From assembly GCA_910577295.1 (NCBI GenBank), contig CAJTLS010000010.1, positions 7,157 to 71,156 of the forward strand: a stretch of 64,000 nt of DNA. The letters are read 5' to 3'. This document shows, piece after piece, positions 23,033 to 32,498 of this stretch. The DNA comes from an uncultured Eubacterium sp. GTDB lineage: Bacteria; Bacillota; Clostridia; Lachnospirales; Lachnospiraceae. The position numbers and the translations under genes were made by a program. The notes below the pieces were generated by a model. The model had not been told where the DNA came from and did no database searches. It saw nothing but the letters and a program-made list of their open reading frames with translations. Within the stretch, counting starts at the first letter, position 1, and every line of letters starts with the position of its first letter.

Positions 23033-24454
23033 TCAGCCCTGAAGCAGCTGCAAAATCGTCTGCGGCTGGTTATTGGCCTGCGCCAGCATGGAAGTTCCTG
23101 CCTGTACCAGCACACTGTACTGCGTATATTTCGTCATTTCCTCCGACATATCAACATCTTCAATACGGGAGCAGGCTTCTGTCAAATTCTCCGCCGTCAA
23201 ATCCAGACTGGTAATGGCAGAGTCCAGACGGTTCTGATAAGCTCCCAGTTTGGAGCGTATCGCCGATACCTCATCAACTGCGTCGTTAAACGCTGTAATA
23301 GCGGCCGATGCTCCTTCGTGAGTACATACATTACAATTTTCTACTGCCAGTACTTTCGTATTCACCGCCGGAATTGACAAATCAATCGTCTGTCCCTCGT
23401 TAGCGCCAATCTGTACAGAAATATATCCGGCATCCAGCATCGTAACCGTTGCGTCGGAAGGCGCTGTTGCATTCGCCACATCAAACACCATGCGGAATCC
23501 GTCGCGGTCGGAAATCTCCATGCGGGCGCCATCGACAAAGACCGTTGCCGTATTCGAAAAGCCGGAAGCCGTATCTAGCGTAACCGACGCATCCGTACCC
23601 TTTGTGGCCGTGACACCATTGATACCAAGTTTCTGCGCCAAATCTGCATTGTCCGTTGTAATTTTAATCTCCTGTGAGGAGCCATATAATACGGAAGTGA
23701 AAGAGAGATTTGTTGCCTGTGATAACTCACATTCCGTTCCTGCAGCATTTACCGGCGCCACATCTATATTCATCATCTCACAATAATCCCGAATGTTGGC
23801 ATAGACTTCTTCGTACGTCATACCCTCTTTAATTTCAATGGTTTCTCCATTAATCTGTATCTTCCCTGCCGCTGCTTTTGTCACTTCTTCCGCAGGTGTA
23901 AAATTAATCGCGCCCGTCACTGCCGTAGCCTGTGTCGCCGCACTATTTATCGTAAATTCATAGGACGTAAGCGGTACGTCGTCGCTTGCCATAATCAACT
24001 TGACTCCCACGTTGGAAGAAGATGACTGACGGCAGCAGGAGCCGTCCAGCACGCTCATCGTATTATACTCCGTCTGCTCGGAAAGACGGTCAATTTCCGC
24101 CCGTAAAGAATCAATCTCGTTTTGTATTGATTTCTTGTCATCAATCGTATTCGTTTCGTTTGCCGCCTGAACCGACAACTCGCGGCAACGCTGTAACATA
24201 TTTTCAATCTCAGCCATCGCTCCCTCTGTCGTCTGGATAAAAGAAACGCCGTCCGAACCATTTTGGGAAGCTCTCTGCAAGCCGCGTATCTGCGCTTTCA
24301 TCTTTTGGGAAATCGCCATACCGGCAGCGTCGTCCGCCGCCTTTGTAATCCGGTATCCGGAAGATAATTTCGCCGTACTGGCAGTCAGGTTACTCTGTAC
24401 GCTGTTCAAGTTAAAATTCGCACGAAGTGCGGTTACATTTGTATTAATTTTCAT
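23033..24454 (-). CDS. hag: flagellin
   Basis: A 473-residue filament subunit. The conserved N-terminal domain (MKINTNVTALRANFNLN... to about residue 135) and C-terminal domain (ITSLDLTAENLTEACSRIEDVDMSEEM... to the end LLQG) are intact and flank a variable central domain (about 150-385). The central domain has unusual Cys residues (CCRQSSSSN near 140; NCNVCTHEG near 370). The start overlaps the DUF6240-like gene's stop by 4 bp, so it is coupled. AAAGGA lies upstream. Exported by the flagellar type III apparatus with FliS. Confidence 0.96.
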   Translation of the reverse strand: MKINTNVTALRANFNLNSVQSNLTASTAKLSSGYRITKAADDAAGMAISQKMKAQIRGLQRASQNGSDGVSFIQTTEGAMAEIENMLQRCRELSVQAANETNTIDDKKSIQNEIDSLRAEIDRLSEQTEYNTMSVLDGSCCRQSSSSNVGVKLIMASDDVPLTSYEFTINSAATQATAVTGAINFTPAEEVTKAAAGKIQINGETIEIKEGMTYEEVYANIRDYCEMMNIDVAPVNAAGTECELSQATNLSFTSVLYGSSQEIKITTDNADLAQKLGINGVTATKGTDASVTLDTASGFSNTATVFVDGARMEISDRDGFRMVFDVANATAPSDATVTMLDAGYISVQIGANEGQTIDLSIPAVNTKVLAVENCNVCTHEGASAAITAFNDAVDEVSAIRSKLGAYQNRLDSAITSLDLTAENLTEACSRIEDVDMSEEMTKYTQYSVLVQAGTSMLAQANNQPQTILQLLQG

Positions 24455-27294
24455 GCTGCATCGTCCTTTCTACTCATCGCAATAATAAATGTTTTGGCAA
24501 TTCGGTACAAGTCTGTATTTTTTGCACCCTCTGCTCTATCTCCAATAAGAAGAGAATCCCGGCTGCCAGCAATCAGGCTATTACCATCCATTGTAAATCC
24601 GCGCTCTTCCAAATCCTTTTCAAATTCATCCATACGTGTCTGACAATTTGCTACCTGCTCTTTGTCCGCAACCGTCACGAAGCCTTTTATACGGTTGCCG
24701 CTCAATTTGAAACTTGCCTGCAAACGGCCAAATTCAAACGATTCCATGACAATCTCCACCGTGCCTTTCTTTTGGGAGGCATCTGACTGAACAGTGACAT
24801 TACAAGTTGTCACACCCTGTTCCGTAATTACCGGAACTTCGTACATCTGATAATTCCTCAGCTTTCCGTAAAAGGAAATGCGATTGTTCATCATCGCCAT
24901 GCTGTGAATATCCACATACTCTATATCGTCCTTTTCACGGACTTTCGCAAGCGCTTCTTCGTGTCTTTTATCCAGCGCTTCGTAAACTTCATCCAACTGC
25001 TCCGGCTGCTCCATGGCCTCTAAGATTTCCCCGCTGTCTTCCGGTTCCCAGTAGGTAGTAAAATCTTTGTTCCCCTGTTTGAGGAAATTTTGCGCCAATT
25101 GCAGATTTGCCATTGTGTCCGGCAAATCAAGCTGTGCCAGAAACTGTTTTACCTGCTCCTGCGCACCGGAAAGCGTCTCCTGCCACTCGCTTACCATCTG
25201 CTGGTAGTATTCCGCTTCCTCTCCAACGCTACTCCGGCTCAGTTCCAGCAACTGCTCTAACGTCATGTCTTCTTCCGCATATTCGCGCAGTACTTCCGGC
25301 GACAGGCATTCCCGTAACTGTCTCGCAACCTGTTTCCGGTATGCGGACTGAATTTGTTCGGAAATAGACGTACTGTTGGCAATCGTCTGTTCTAACCCGC
25401 CAAAATCGTCGTCTATCTGCACATCCATTCCCGAATCTCTTCGGGTGCGCACAGCGGAGAGTAGCGATTGCAGCGACAATTCCCGCCCCTCTTTCATTAA
25501 CTGGCCGGCAGCCGCGCCATCGCTCTTTTCTATCTTATCTAACAGGCGGTACACGCCTATCATTGTTTCCCGCTCTTCCGGCGTAATTGCTTTCTGGTGC
25601 TCCAGCTTCCATATATATTTGGAAAAAGCAATATCCTCTGCTCCTGTCTCTTCTAAAATCGTCTGCGCCTCTGCTCCTAACTCATCTAACGATATTTCCA
25701 GCGGATTAATTCCGCGCCGTATGAGTTCTGCCACGACCGGAGGCTTCATCGTCTCCATCAGCGATGTAATCCGTGTGTCGTATTCTTTCATGCGCACAAT
25801 ATTTTCTTCGGTCAGAGGTATCTGATTATACGCCAGACTTCTGACGGCGCGCTGGTTCTGCGCCGTACATTCCATATTCAAATCAAGGAGAATACTGTCT
25901 ACATTTGTAAATGCTTTCTGTATCGAATCCCCGAGGTCTCTGCGCACTTCCGTGCCAACCGCCTCATAGCTCTGTTCGGCTCTGGCAAACGAATCCGTAA
26001 AATTGACAGCCTTTTCCGATAATTGCCGCAATGTATCCGTATCTTGTGCTTCCATTGCCTCTCCGAGAAACGGCGCCGGCGCCGCCAGCACCTGTTTTGC
26101 GGCCTGTATCGTATCGCTCATCAACTGCTTATTTTCATCGGTCACCGGTAATCCGGTCTCCTGCAGCATTGCTTCTTTCGCCTGCTGCTCCTGCACCCGC
26201 AACTCGTCGACAATCTGTTTCAGATTGGAAATATCCAAATCAATCCCTTTTGCCGACATATTGCGCACCGCCTCAATACTCATGGAAAGGCGGATTTCTT
26301 CTAACTGACGTCGGGCGGTAATCGCTTCCGCCACGGAAATCTTTAAGAGGTTCGCCTTTTCCGGACGCACGCCATCGGCCATGCTGTCGATAATTCTCGC
26401 CGTCAGAACTTCCGAATCCGTCTCTTTTAACTCTGCCAGCTTCTCACACGTTTTCACATGCTCCAGCGTCACCGGCAGGTTATTATCATAGAGCCACTTT
26501 GCCGTTTCCAGCGTCTCTTCGTCCGGCTCCACGCCATATTCTGACAGGACGTCGCGCACCTGCTCTTCCACTTCGGCAAATGTACTTTCTTCCGTAGCTG
26601 CCGCCTCTGCCTGCTCACCTTGTACGCTATACATGCTGCCACTGATATTTTCCGGCGTAACACTTAAATTCTGAGAAATAAAAAACTTCATCGAACCTTC
26701 CGAAAAAGAGTGAATCCCTGCCGCCATTTCGATGGCATGAGAAAGACGCATCATGTTTTCTGACGTGACCGGCAAACCGCTCTGCTGCATCTGTGCCTGT
26801 ATTTGGGAAGAAACCTGTTCTCTGGCGGCGTTCTGTACTGCCGCCTCGTCTATCGCCTCTGCTTCTTCTCTTTCCCTGTCCACCTGATGCTCAATAGCGT
26901 CTTCCTTTTCACGCCGCTCCTGCTTGATGCGGCTAATCGCTCTATCCAGTTGGGATGAAGTATATTCTTCTAACGGAGTACCCTCGTCAGATACTGCCTT
27001 CGCGTCTTCTCCAGTCGTACAGCGGCTGATAAAATCAGCCGGAGACATTTGAGAATCCGTCGGCAGCACAACTTCCTGTTCCTTGTATTGTCTGGCTTCT
27101 GCCTCCGTATATACACTTGTTGCATTTCCCGCCTCTTTATGTACGAGACCATCCATAGTCACTCCCCTGTTCACACGGGAGATATCGCCGTCCTTGGCGT
27201 TCGGTACAGATACCCCGATATTTTTCATCGCGTCGGTATCCTGCAAGGTAAGGGAAATCTTATTTGATTCAATCACCATAGATTTCACACTCAC
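24451..27294 (-). CDS. large DUF6240-like flagellar-locus protein
   Basis: A 947-residue, mostly helical, acidic protein without signal peptide or membrane segment. A Lys/Arg/Glu coiled coil lies at about 112-150. The motif xLPVTxEN and variants (GLPVTSEN, LSVTPEN, NLPVTLEH, GLPVTDEN, QIPLTEEN) recurs at intervals of roughly 50-110 residues, each followed by a helix. The compact C-terminus (about 825-947) is beta-rich and resembles the end of hook-length-control-like proteins. I assign it to DUF6240 from context and architecture. It is the first gene behind a sigma-28-like promoter and coupled to flagellin, so a filament or hook role is likely. GTG start. Confidence 0.7.
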   Translation of the reverse strand: MSVKSMVIESNKISLTLQDTDAMKNIGVSVPNAKDGDISRVNRGVTMDGLVHKEAGNATSVYTEAEARQYKEQEVVLPTDSQMSPADFISRCTTGEDAKAVSDEGTPLEEYTSSQLDRAISRIKQERREKEDAIEHQVDREREEAEAIDEAAVQNAAREQVSSQIQAQMQQSGLPVTSENMMRLSHAIEMAAGIHSFSEGSMKFFISQNLSVTPENISGSMYSVQGEQAEAAATEESTFAEVEEQVRDVLSEYGVEPDEETLETAKWLYDNNLPVTLEHVKTCEKLAELKETDSEVLTARIIDSMADGVRPEKANLLKISVAEAITARRQLEEIRLSMSIEAVRNMSAKGIDLDISNLKQIVDELRVQEQQAKEAMLQETGLPVTDENKQLMSDTIQAAKQVLAAPAPFLGEAMEAQDTDTLRQLSEKAVNFTDSFARAEQSYEAVGTEVRRDLGDSIQKAFTNVDSILLDLNMECTAQNQRAVRSLAYNQIPLTEENIVRMKEYDTRITSLMETMKPPVVAELIRRGINPLEISLDELGAEAQTILEETGAEDIAFSKYIWKLEHQKAITPEERETMIGVYRLLDKIEKSDGAAAGQLMKEGRELSLQSLLSAVRTRRDSGMDVQIDDDFGGLEQTIANSTSISEQIQSAYRKQVARQLRECLSPEVLREYAEEDMTLEQLLELSRSSVGEEAEYYQQMVSEWQETLSGAQEQVKQFLAQLDLPDTMANLQLAQNFLKQGNKDFTTYWEPEDSGEILEAMEQPEQLDEVYEALDKRHEEALAKVREKDDIEYVDIHSMAMMNNRISFYGKLRNYQMYEVPVITEQGVTTCNVTVQSDASQKKGTVEIVMESFEFGRLQASFKLSGNRIKGFVTVADKEQVANCQTRMDEFEKDLEERGFTMDGNSLIAGSRDSLLIGDRAEGAKNTDLYRIAKTFIIAMSRKDDAA

Positions 27295-27314
27295 TTTCCA
27301 ATCCTTATACCTAT

Positions 27315-27342
27315 ATGTCGGACGAAAGTGTAAAAATCTTTA
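27315..27342 (-). promoter_or_regulatory. sigma-28-like (FliA/SigD) flagellar promoter
   Basis: On the minus strand, TAAA (27342-27339) and TCCGACAT (27322-27315) are spaced 16 bp, resembling the TAAA-N15-GCCGATAA consensus with three mismatches. It overlaps the stop of the upstream HD gene and would give a very short leader for the DUF6240-flagellin-fliS operon. Confidence 0.5.
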
Positions 27343-28422
27343 GTTCTCCGCATATTCCTCCAATAAGCTCGAATCCAATTTAATGCGGTTATCCATCGTT
27401 TTCATTACATCGGCTATCTGCAACTCGTCTTTTACTGATGGAAGAGACAAATCGTGCAGTGTATTGTCGCGGAAATTTAAAACAACCGGTTCAAAAATAT
27501 TATCGTCGTTGCCACGGATTACCAATCCCTTTTCTCCGTTGGAGAGTTCCACGCAGACTCCCGGATACAAAATATTAATCGCTTTTATCAGGGCATTGAC
27601 TACCGTGCGGTTATACCGCTTTTCGTCCGCCAGCAGCGCGCGAATCGCCTTTACTTCGGAAGTTGGCTCCTCACTTGATTTCATGGCCGTCATCCGGTCG
27701 TACGCATCGGACACATAAAGAATATTGGCATTTATATTACTCAATAATGCTTCCGAATTTTCTTCCGTTTCGGCATTCGTATAAATCTCCTGCATCTGGG
27801 TAATCAGGCGCATGATATCCTCGTCCAAATCACCATAATTTTTCAGGATTTCCAGCGTATTGTTTTTAATCGCTTCTTTCACATCCGGCTCCAGCTCTTC
27901 GTCGTCAACGTCTTTCATCTTAAGCGCACCGATATCGTGCAGAACCGCCGCCTTTACAAGCGTATTAATCCGTCCGAGGGAAAAGCCCATCTGTCCGGCG
28001 ATAATCGCTGATAAAATGGCAACGTTAAGGACATGCTTGTACACGTAATCCTCGCCGCTGCGCAAGTTCTGAACAAAATTAATCTTGTGGTCAAGTCCGC
28101 CGTAATTTTTAATAATCAGGCTGCACAGCCAGTCCAATCCTTTGTCCTTTTTTCCTGCGCTGATTAAATCCAAGTCTTCCCGAATACTAAATACCGACAT
28201 TGTCTGGAAGCGCTCGAAGTTTATATCATCCTCTGTCATCGGCGGCACCGGCTCTGCCGGCTCCAAAATATACAATCCCAGCAGCCGGAAATTTTTAATA
28301 CCGTAAATCGCCTGCATCGTCAGCTTTGTATCACGGTCATACAACAATACCCCATTCTTATTATAAATCGGTTTGCCCAACCGCATTCCCACCTTAAGGT
28401 CATCTACCTTTACAAATAACAT
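27340..28422 (-). CDS. HD-GYP-like phosphohydrolase, degenerate
   Basis: A 360-residue cytoplasmic protein. The N-terminal part (1-90, MLFVKVDDLKVGMRLGKPIYNKNG) is typical of HD-GYP proteins. The HD core has YKHVLNVAILSA and LHDIGALKM with the metal-binding His-Asp. The GYP motif that marks active c-di-GMP phosphodiesterases is not recognisable; the region after DAYDRMTAMKSSEEPTSE lacks it. It may be a c-di-GMP binding or weakened enzyme. ATG at 28422 is chosen because AGGAGG lies 7 nt upstream. Its place next to flagellar genes fits motility control (inference). Confidence 0.75.
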   Translation of the reverse strand: MLFVKVDDLKVGMRLGKPIYNKNGVLLYDRDTKLTMQAIYGIKNFRLLGLYILEPAEPVPPMTEDDINFERFQTMSVFSIREDLDLISAGKKDKGLDWLCSLIIKNYGGLDHKINFVQNLRSGEDYVYKHVLNVAILSAIIAGQMGFSLGRINTLVKAAVLHDIGALKMKDVDDEELEPDVKEAIKNNTLEILKNYGDLDEDIMRLITQMQEIYTNAETEENSEALLSNINANILYVSDAYDRMTAMKSSEEPTSEVKAIRALLADEKRYNRTVVNALIKAINILYPGVCVELSNGEKGLVIRGNDDNIFEPVVLNFRDNTLHDLSLPSVKDELQIADVMKTMDNRIKLDSSLLEEYAEN

Positions 28423-28460
28423 CAAACTACCTCCTCGACTTATTTCCGTCACAAAAATAT

Positions 28461-28489
28461 GGCAAAATACCTTTTGACCCAAACATCAT
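28461..28489 (+). repeat. dispersed intergenic element, copy C (right end only)
   Basis: 27 of 29 bases match the right end of copy B (55992-56020), including an unbroken identical run of 19. It lies between the divergent HD-GYP-like and subtilase genes. Its TTGACC serves as a -35 box of the plus-strand promoter here. Confidence 0.65.
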
Positions 28490-28502
28490 TTAACTATATA
28501 AT
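28474..28502 (+). promoter_or_regulatory. sigma-A promoter of the subtilase gene
   Basis: TTGACC (28474-28479) and TATAAT (28497-28502) with exactly 17 bp between. The -35 box is supplied by the dispersed repeat. The start codon follows 70 bp downstream. Confidence 0.7.
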
Positions 28503-28571
28503 ATCAGTAAACCATTAATGTTGCAATATTTTTATATAAACATCTTATTATGTTTTGCGGAGGATTTTACT

Positions 28572-30701
28572 ATGCACCACTTTTTATCGCTATTTGTCCC
28601 TCTTGTCCTGATACTCTCTCTCTGCCATCCGCCCGCTTTTGTCCAAGCAGAAGAAGCAGCGGATGATATGACGCTTCCCTACGCAGACGGGGAAGTAATC
28701 GTTACGTTGGATAATACTTCCGGTTCTGCGCTGACGATTCCCGGCCGGAATACGTCCGATTGCGAAATTGAGGTAGAAGAATCATGGGACTTCGGAGATA
28801 TCTGCATCTCGGAGGTTCATTCCGACGAAATGTCTACGGAGCAGCTAATAGATACTCTGGAAGAGGAAAAATCCGTCGTTTCTGTCGAACCTAATTTCGT
28901 CCGCAAAAAGCTTTCTACCAACGATTCTTACCGCCCATTTCAGTGGTATCTGAACGGAGAGGGTTCGTTTCGGGTGAACAGTTCCGGTATACAGGAGAAA
29001 GAACTGCCGGCGGCCGCAAACGGAAGCGCTCCCATTGTCGCTGTCGTTGATACCGGCATTGATTACCGGCATGAAGATTTGAGAAACCATATGTGGATAA
29101 ATCCATATTCCACTCTGCAAGGCATTTACGGGTACGATTTTGCCGATGACGATGACGACCCTATGGATGAAGACGAGGACGGACACGGTACACACTGTGC
29201 CGGCACTATAAGCGCCATGCGGAACAATGCGCTGGGAATCGCCGGACTTAGCGATGCCCGCCTGATGGCATTGAAAGTGTTTGATGAAAATGGCGAAGCG
29301 AAAGACAGCGATATTATTTCTGCCTTTTCTTATCTTTATAAAGCGCAGATGCTTGGCGCCAATATTGCGGCCGTTAATTGCTCATGGGGCGGCGGCGGAA
29401 GAACTCCTGCCGCCGAAAAGGTACTGATAGAAAAAATCGGCAGCAATGGCAGCCTGTTTATTTTTGCCGCCGGCAATGATGGAATCAATCACGATTTGAT
29501 TGGCGGAAAAAATACCTGTCCTTACGATATTGACAGCGACTATGTGATTACGGTCGGCGCATCCGGCTTTAACGATAACCTAACCTCCTATTCCGATTAC
29601 GGAAAAACGACTGTGGATTTATTTGCGCCGGGGGAGATGATGGTTTCTACTGTCAATCAGGATTGTTTTACTCCGTTTCTGTATACAAAGGAGCAGAGAG
29701 ACCGCCTGTGCTCCTATTTTTCTTCTTATGACACAAACGAAACGATTCTCTATACTGCTCCGGAAGCAGGAAAACCAAGCGACAATCTTAATTATAAAAA
29801 GAAAGAATATTCGGACGCAGACTTTTTCGGGGCGGATGACAGCGGCTCCCTCTGCCTTTCTCTGGACAGCACTACGCCTGCCGCCAGTTGTTCGCTGTAT
29901 ATGGATGTGACGGATTTACATCTTGACACAAAAAAATCCTATTATGTATCTTACGAGATGGGTTTGGAAGAAGAGGGGGGTATCTCATGGGACCACTATT
30001 TTTCCTATCGCAATAGCAAGAGTTTCCATACCTATCGGGGGCGCACTTATCTGCTCATTGTCTCATTGAGCGGTGATTTCCGTTCCTCCAGAAAAATGTA
30101 TTTTGATAATCCTGCGGTTTCCGTACCGATTACTTCCAGTGTATCTTTTGGTAAATATAACGCCCTGAGCGGCACTTCAATGGCAGCTCCGACCGTTACT
30201 GCGGCAGCGGCGCTTTTATACGCCATGTACCCATCCGACACGGCCGCGCAGCGTAAGTCACGGCTTATGCACTGCACCCGCGCGACAGAGAACCTGACTG
30301 CTTACTGCAAGACGGGCGCCGTTCTGGATTTAAGCAAATTGTCTTCTGCCACTTATGACGCCTCGCTTTTGTCAAAGCCGCAGGAACAGACTCCCGTCAT
30401 TAATAAAAAGGAAACTTCCAAACCGAAAAAGGTTGCTGTCAAAAAGATTAAATTAAATAAGAAAAAGGCAACGCTGCGGTACGGCAAAAAACTAAAATTA
30501 AAGGCGACAGTCTCTCCTGCCAACGCCACGAATAAGAAAATTAAGTGGAGCGTATCCAAAAAGAAATATGCCTCCGTATCCAAAAAAGGAGTTGTGAAAG
30601 CGAAAAAACGGGGCATTGGCCACCGTGTAAAAATATACGCCAAAGTAAAGGACGGTTCTTCCAAAAAGGCCGTCTGCACAGTAAAATTAAAGCGCAAATG
30701 A
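28572..30701 (+). CDS. secreted subtilisin-like serine protease (S8)
   Basis: About 709 residues. A signal peptide (MHHFLSLFVPLV... ending VQAEEA) is followed by a propeptide-like segment to about 130. The catalytic triad is intact: Asp160 in VAVVDTGID, His205 in GHGTHCAGT and Ser in LSGTSMAAPTV (about 542). A domain of about 150 residues is inserted between the NDN-type oxyanion region and the Ser motif. The C-terminal about 85 residues form a Lys-rich bacterial Ig-like domain (IKLNKKKATLRYGKKLKLKA). ATG at 28572 is chosen because GGAGG lies 9 nt upstream. Likely wall-bound or released, degrading proteins outside the cell. Confidence 0.92.
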   Translation: MHHFLSLFVPLVLILSLCHPPAFVQAEEAADDMTLPYADGEVIVTLDNTSGSALTIPGRNTSDCEIEVEESWDFGDICISEVHSDEMSTEQLIDTLEEEKSVVSVEPNFVRKKLSTNDSYRPFQWYLNGEGSFRVNSSGIQEKELPAAANGSAPIVAVVDTGIDYRHEDLRNHMWINPYSTLQGIYGYDFADDDDDPMDEDEDGHGTHCAGTISAMRNNALGIAGLSDARLMALKVFDENGEAKDSDIISAFSYLYKAQMLGANIAAVNCSWGGGGRTPAAEKVLIEKIGSNGSLFIFAAGNDGINHDLIGGKNTCPYDIDSDYVITVGASGFNDNLTSYSDYGKTTVDLFAPGEMMVSTVNQDCFTPFLYTKEQRDRLCSYFSSYDTNETILYTAPEAGKPSDNLNYKKKEYSDADFFGADDSGSLCLSLDSTTPAASCSLYMDVTDLHLDTKKSYYVSYEMGLEEEGGISWDHYFSYRNSKSFHTYRGRTYLLIVSLSGDFRSSRKMYFDNPAVSVPITSSVSFGKYNALSGTSMAAPTVTAAAALLYAMYPSDTAAQRKSRLMHCTRATENLTAYCKTGAVLDLSKLSSATYDASLLSKPQEQTPVINKKETSKPKKVAVKKIKLNKKKATLRYGKKLKLKATVSPANATNKKIKWSVSKKKYASVSKKGVVKAKKRGIGHRVKIYAKVKDGSSKKAVCTVKLKRK

Positions 30702-30720
30702 CAGGGAGGGGATAGATTTT

Positions 30721-31413
30721 ATGGCAGGCCGCATTTTATTAGTTGATGACGAAGAAGAAATCTGCACACTGTTGTCAGTATATTTAAAGAATGAAAATTT
30801 CGAAGTAGTAACTTTTAGTACGGGAAAAGAGGCTCTTGATTATTTAGAAGACCATGAAGTTGATTTGGCGGTTTTGGACGTTATGCTGCCGGATATGGAT
30901 GGCTTCAGCATTTGCCAGAAGATACGGGAAACTAAATATTTCCCCATTATAATGCTGACCGCGAAAAATGAAGAAATAGACATCTTAAACGGATTGACAC
31001 TCGGTGCGGATGACTATATTACGAAACCTTTTAAATCAATGGAAGTAATGGCGCGTATCCGCACACAATTGCGTCGTTATAAAACATATGACCAGCAGGG
31101 AATTGTTTCCGAAAAAGAAGAAATTGATATTCGCGGACTGTATATTAACGGACTGACACATAAGGCCTCCCTTTACGGAGACGCATTAGAATTGACGCCG
31201 ATTGAATTTTCCATTCTTTTTTATCTAGCAAAGAGACAGGGACAGGTTGTGTCGTCGGAAGAGTTATTTGAAGCTGTCTGGAAAGAGAAATATTACGACC
31301 AGAACAATACGGTAATGACACATATTGGCCGCTTACGTGAAAAAATGAAAGAATCGGCGAAAAAGCCTACATTTATAAAAACAGTATGGGGAGTGGGGTA
31401 TACAATTGAATAG
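30721..31413 (+). CDS. OmpR/VanR-type response regulator
   Basis: A 230-residue DNA-binding regulator. The receiver domain (1-120) has acidic DDEEE at 9-13, phospho-acceptor Asp53 in VLDVMLPDMDG, Thr in MLTAK and Lys in ITKPF. The winged helix (about 135-230) contains LELTPIEFSILFYLAKRQGQVVS and ends VWGVGYTIE. Most like VanR. GGGAGGGG lies upstream of the ATG. It overlaps the sensor kinase gene by 8 bp; the subtilase gene ends 19 bp before it. Confidence 0.94.
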   Translation: MAGRILLVDDEEEICTLLSVYLKNENFEVVTFSTGKEALDYLEDHEVDLAVLDVMLPDMDGFSICQKIRETKYFPIIMLTAKNEEIDILNGLTLGADDYITKPFKSMEVMARIRTQLRRYKTYDQQGIVSEKEEIDIRGLYINGLTHKASLYGDALELTPIEFSILFYLAKRQGQVVSSEELFEAVWKEKYYDQNNTVMTHIGRLREKMKESAKKPTFIKTVWGVGYTIE

Positions 31414-32389
31414 TATAAATGAAATAAAATACCGAAATACAAAATTTAAGTTACTAATCTACGTGTTTATCTGGATTTTGCTGTGCGTGTGCGGCTATCT
31501 GTCTAAACTTTATCTGTCTACGTTTGTCTGGTACTCGTGGGAGCCGGTTTATCCGTATCTGCATCTTCTCAAAGAAAATCTTGCCGCCATAATGCTTGGT
31601 ATTTTTGCTCTCGGCATTTTTGCCATTTTGTGGCACGACTACCGGCAGATGAAAAATCTGGTGACAAAGGAACGGGAAGCGGCTCTAAAATTAGCGGCGC
31701 AGTCGGAACAGCGGAAAAATGATTTAGTCGTCTATCTGGCACATGATTTAAAGACGCCTCTGACTTCTGTACTCGGTTATCTTGAGTTATTGCAGAAAAC
31801 TCCGGAGCTGCCTGAGGAAACTAAGCTCAAATATATGCAGACAGCATACGCAAAAGCGGAGCGTCTGGAAGATTTGCTCAACGAATTTTTTGAGATAACG
31901 AGATATAATCTGACACAGATTGTATTGGAGAAATCGAAGATTAATATGACAAGAATGCTGGAGCAATTGATTTTTGAATTTCGGCCAATGCTTCAAGAGC
32001 GCGATTTATCGTGCGAGCTGACGGCAGAAAAGGATTGTCCTTTTTTCTGCGATGCAAACCGTATCCAGCGGGTTTTTGACAATCTGCTAAAAAATGCCAT
32101 ACACTATTCTTTTTCCGGTTCTACGATTACTATTAATGTGAGTTTGAGAGAGAGGGAAATTGTCATCACCTTTACAAACGAGGGAAATACGATTCCACCG
32201 GAAAAACTCTCCCACATTTTTGAGCAATTTTATCGTTTGGACAGCGCCCGCAGAACAAAGACCGGGGGCGCCGGCGTCGGTCTGGCGATTGCCAAGGAAA
32301 TTGTGAAACTACACGGGGGATTGATTACAGCGGCAAGTGAAAATAACCGTATTTGTTTTCAAGTCATATTACCGATTTTATCATCGTGA
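31406..32389 (+). CDS. VanS-like sensor histidine kinase
   Basis: A 327-residue membrane kinase with two membrane segments (about 14-35 and 58-76) and only a short outside loop, so it may sense within the membrane. Phospho-acceptor His113 lies in YLAHDLKTPLTSVLGYL. The ATPase domain has FDNLLKNAIHYS (N box), HIFEQFYRLD (F box) and GAGVGLAIAKEIVKLHGG (G2 box). The pair with the regulator is VanRS-like, but no van resistance genes are present. Its stop lies within direct repeats that probably bind the partner regulator. Confidence 0.93.
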   Translation: MNSINEIKYRNTKFKLLIYVFIWILLCVCGYLSKLYLSTFVWYSWEPVYPYLHLLKENLAAIMLGIFALGIFAILWHDYRQMKNLVTKEREAALKLAAQSEQRKNDLVVYLAHDLKTPLTSVLGYLELLQKTPELPEETKLKYMQTAYAKAERLEDLLNEFFEITRYNLTQIVLEKSKINMTRMLEQLIFEFRPMLQERDLSCELTAEKDCPFFCDANRIQRVFDNLLKNAIHYSFSGSTITINVSLREREIVITFTNEGNTIPPEKLSHIFEQFYRLDSARRTKTGGAGVGLAIAKEIVKLHGGLITAASENNRICFQVILPILSS

Positions 32390-32404
32390 GAAAATCGTGA
32401 GAAA
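32383..32404 (+). promoter_or_regulatory. two 11-bp direct repeats, response-regulator site
   Basis: ATCGTGAGAAA occurs twice head to tail (32383-32393 and 32394-32404), a one-helical-turn period as used by OmpR/VanR-family regulators. It lies just upstream of the C39 peptidase gene, whose TATGAT -10 (about 32443-32448) has no good -35, which suggests activation by the adjacent regulator. Confidence 0.55.
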
Positions 32405-32498
32405 TTTGTTATAAAAAGAAAAAAACTTCCATTCTTTCTTTTGTTATGATGACAATATCAAAGGACAAAAGAATATGTATCAGAATGGAGGTTTTTTT

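Noticed and set aside
25376..25825. Plus-strand 149-codon frame antisense to the DUF6240-like gene
   Set aside because: Ser- and Ile-rich composition, no ribosome binding site or domain; shadow of the coding strand.
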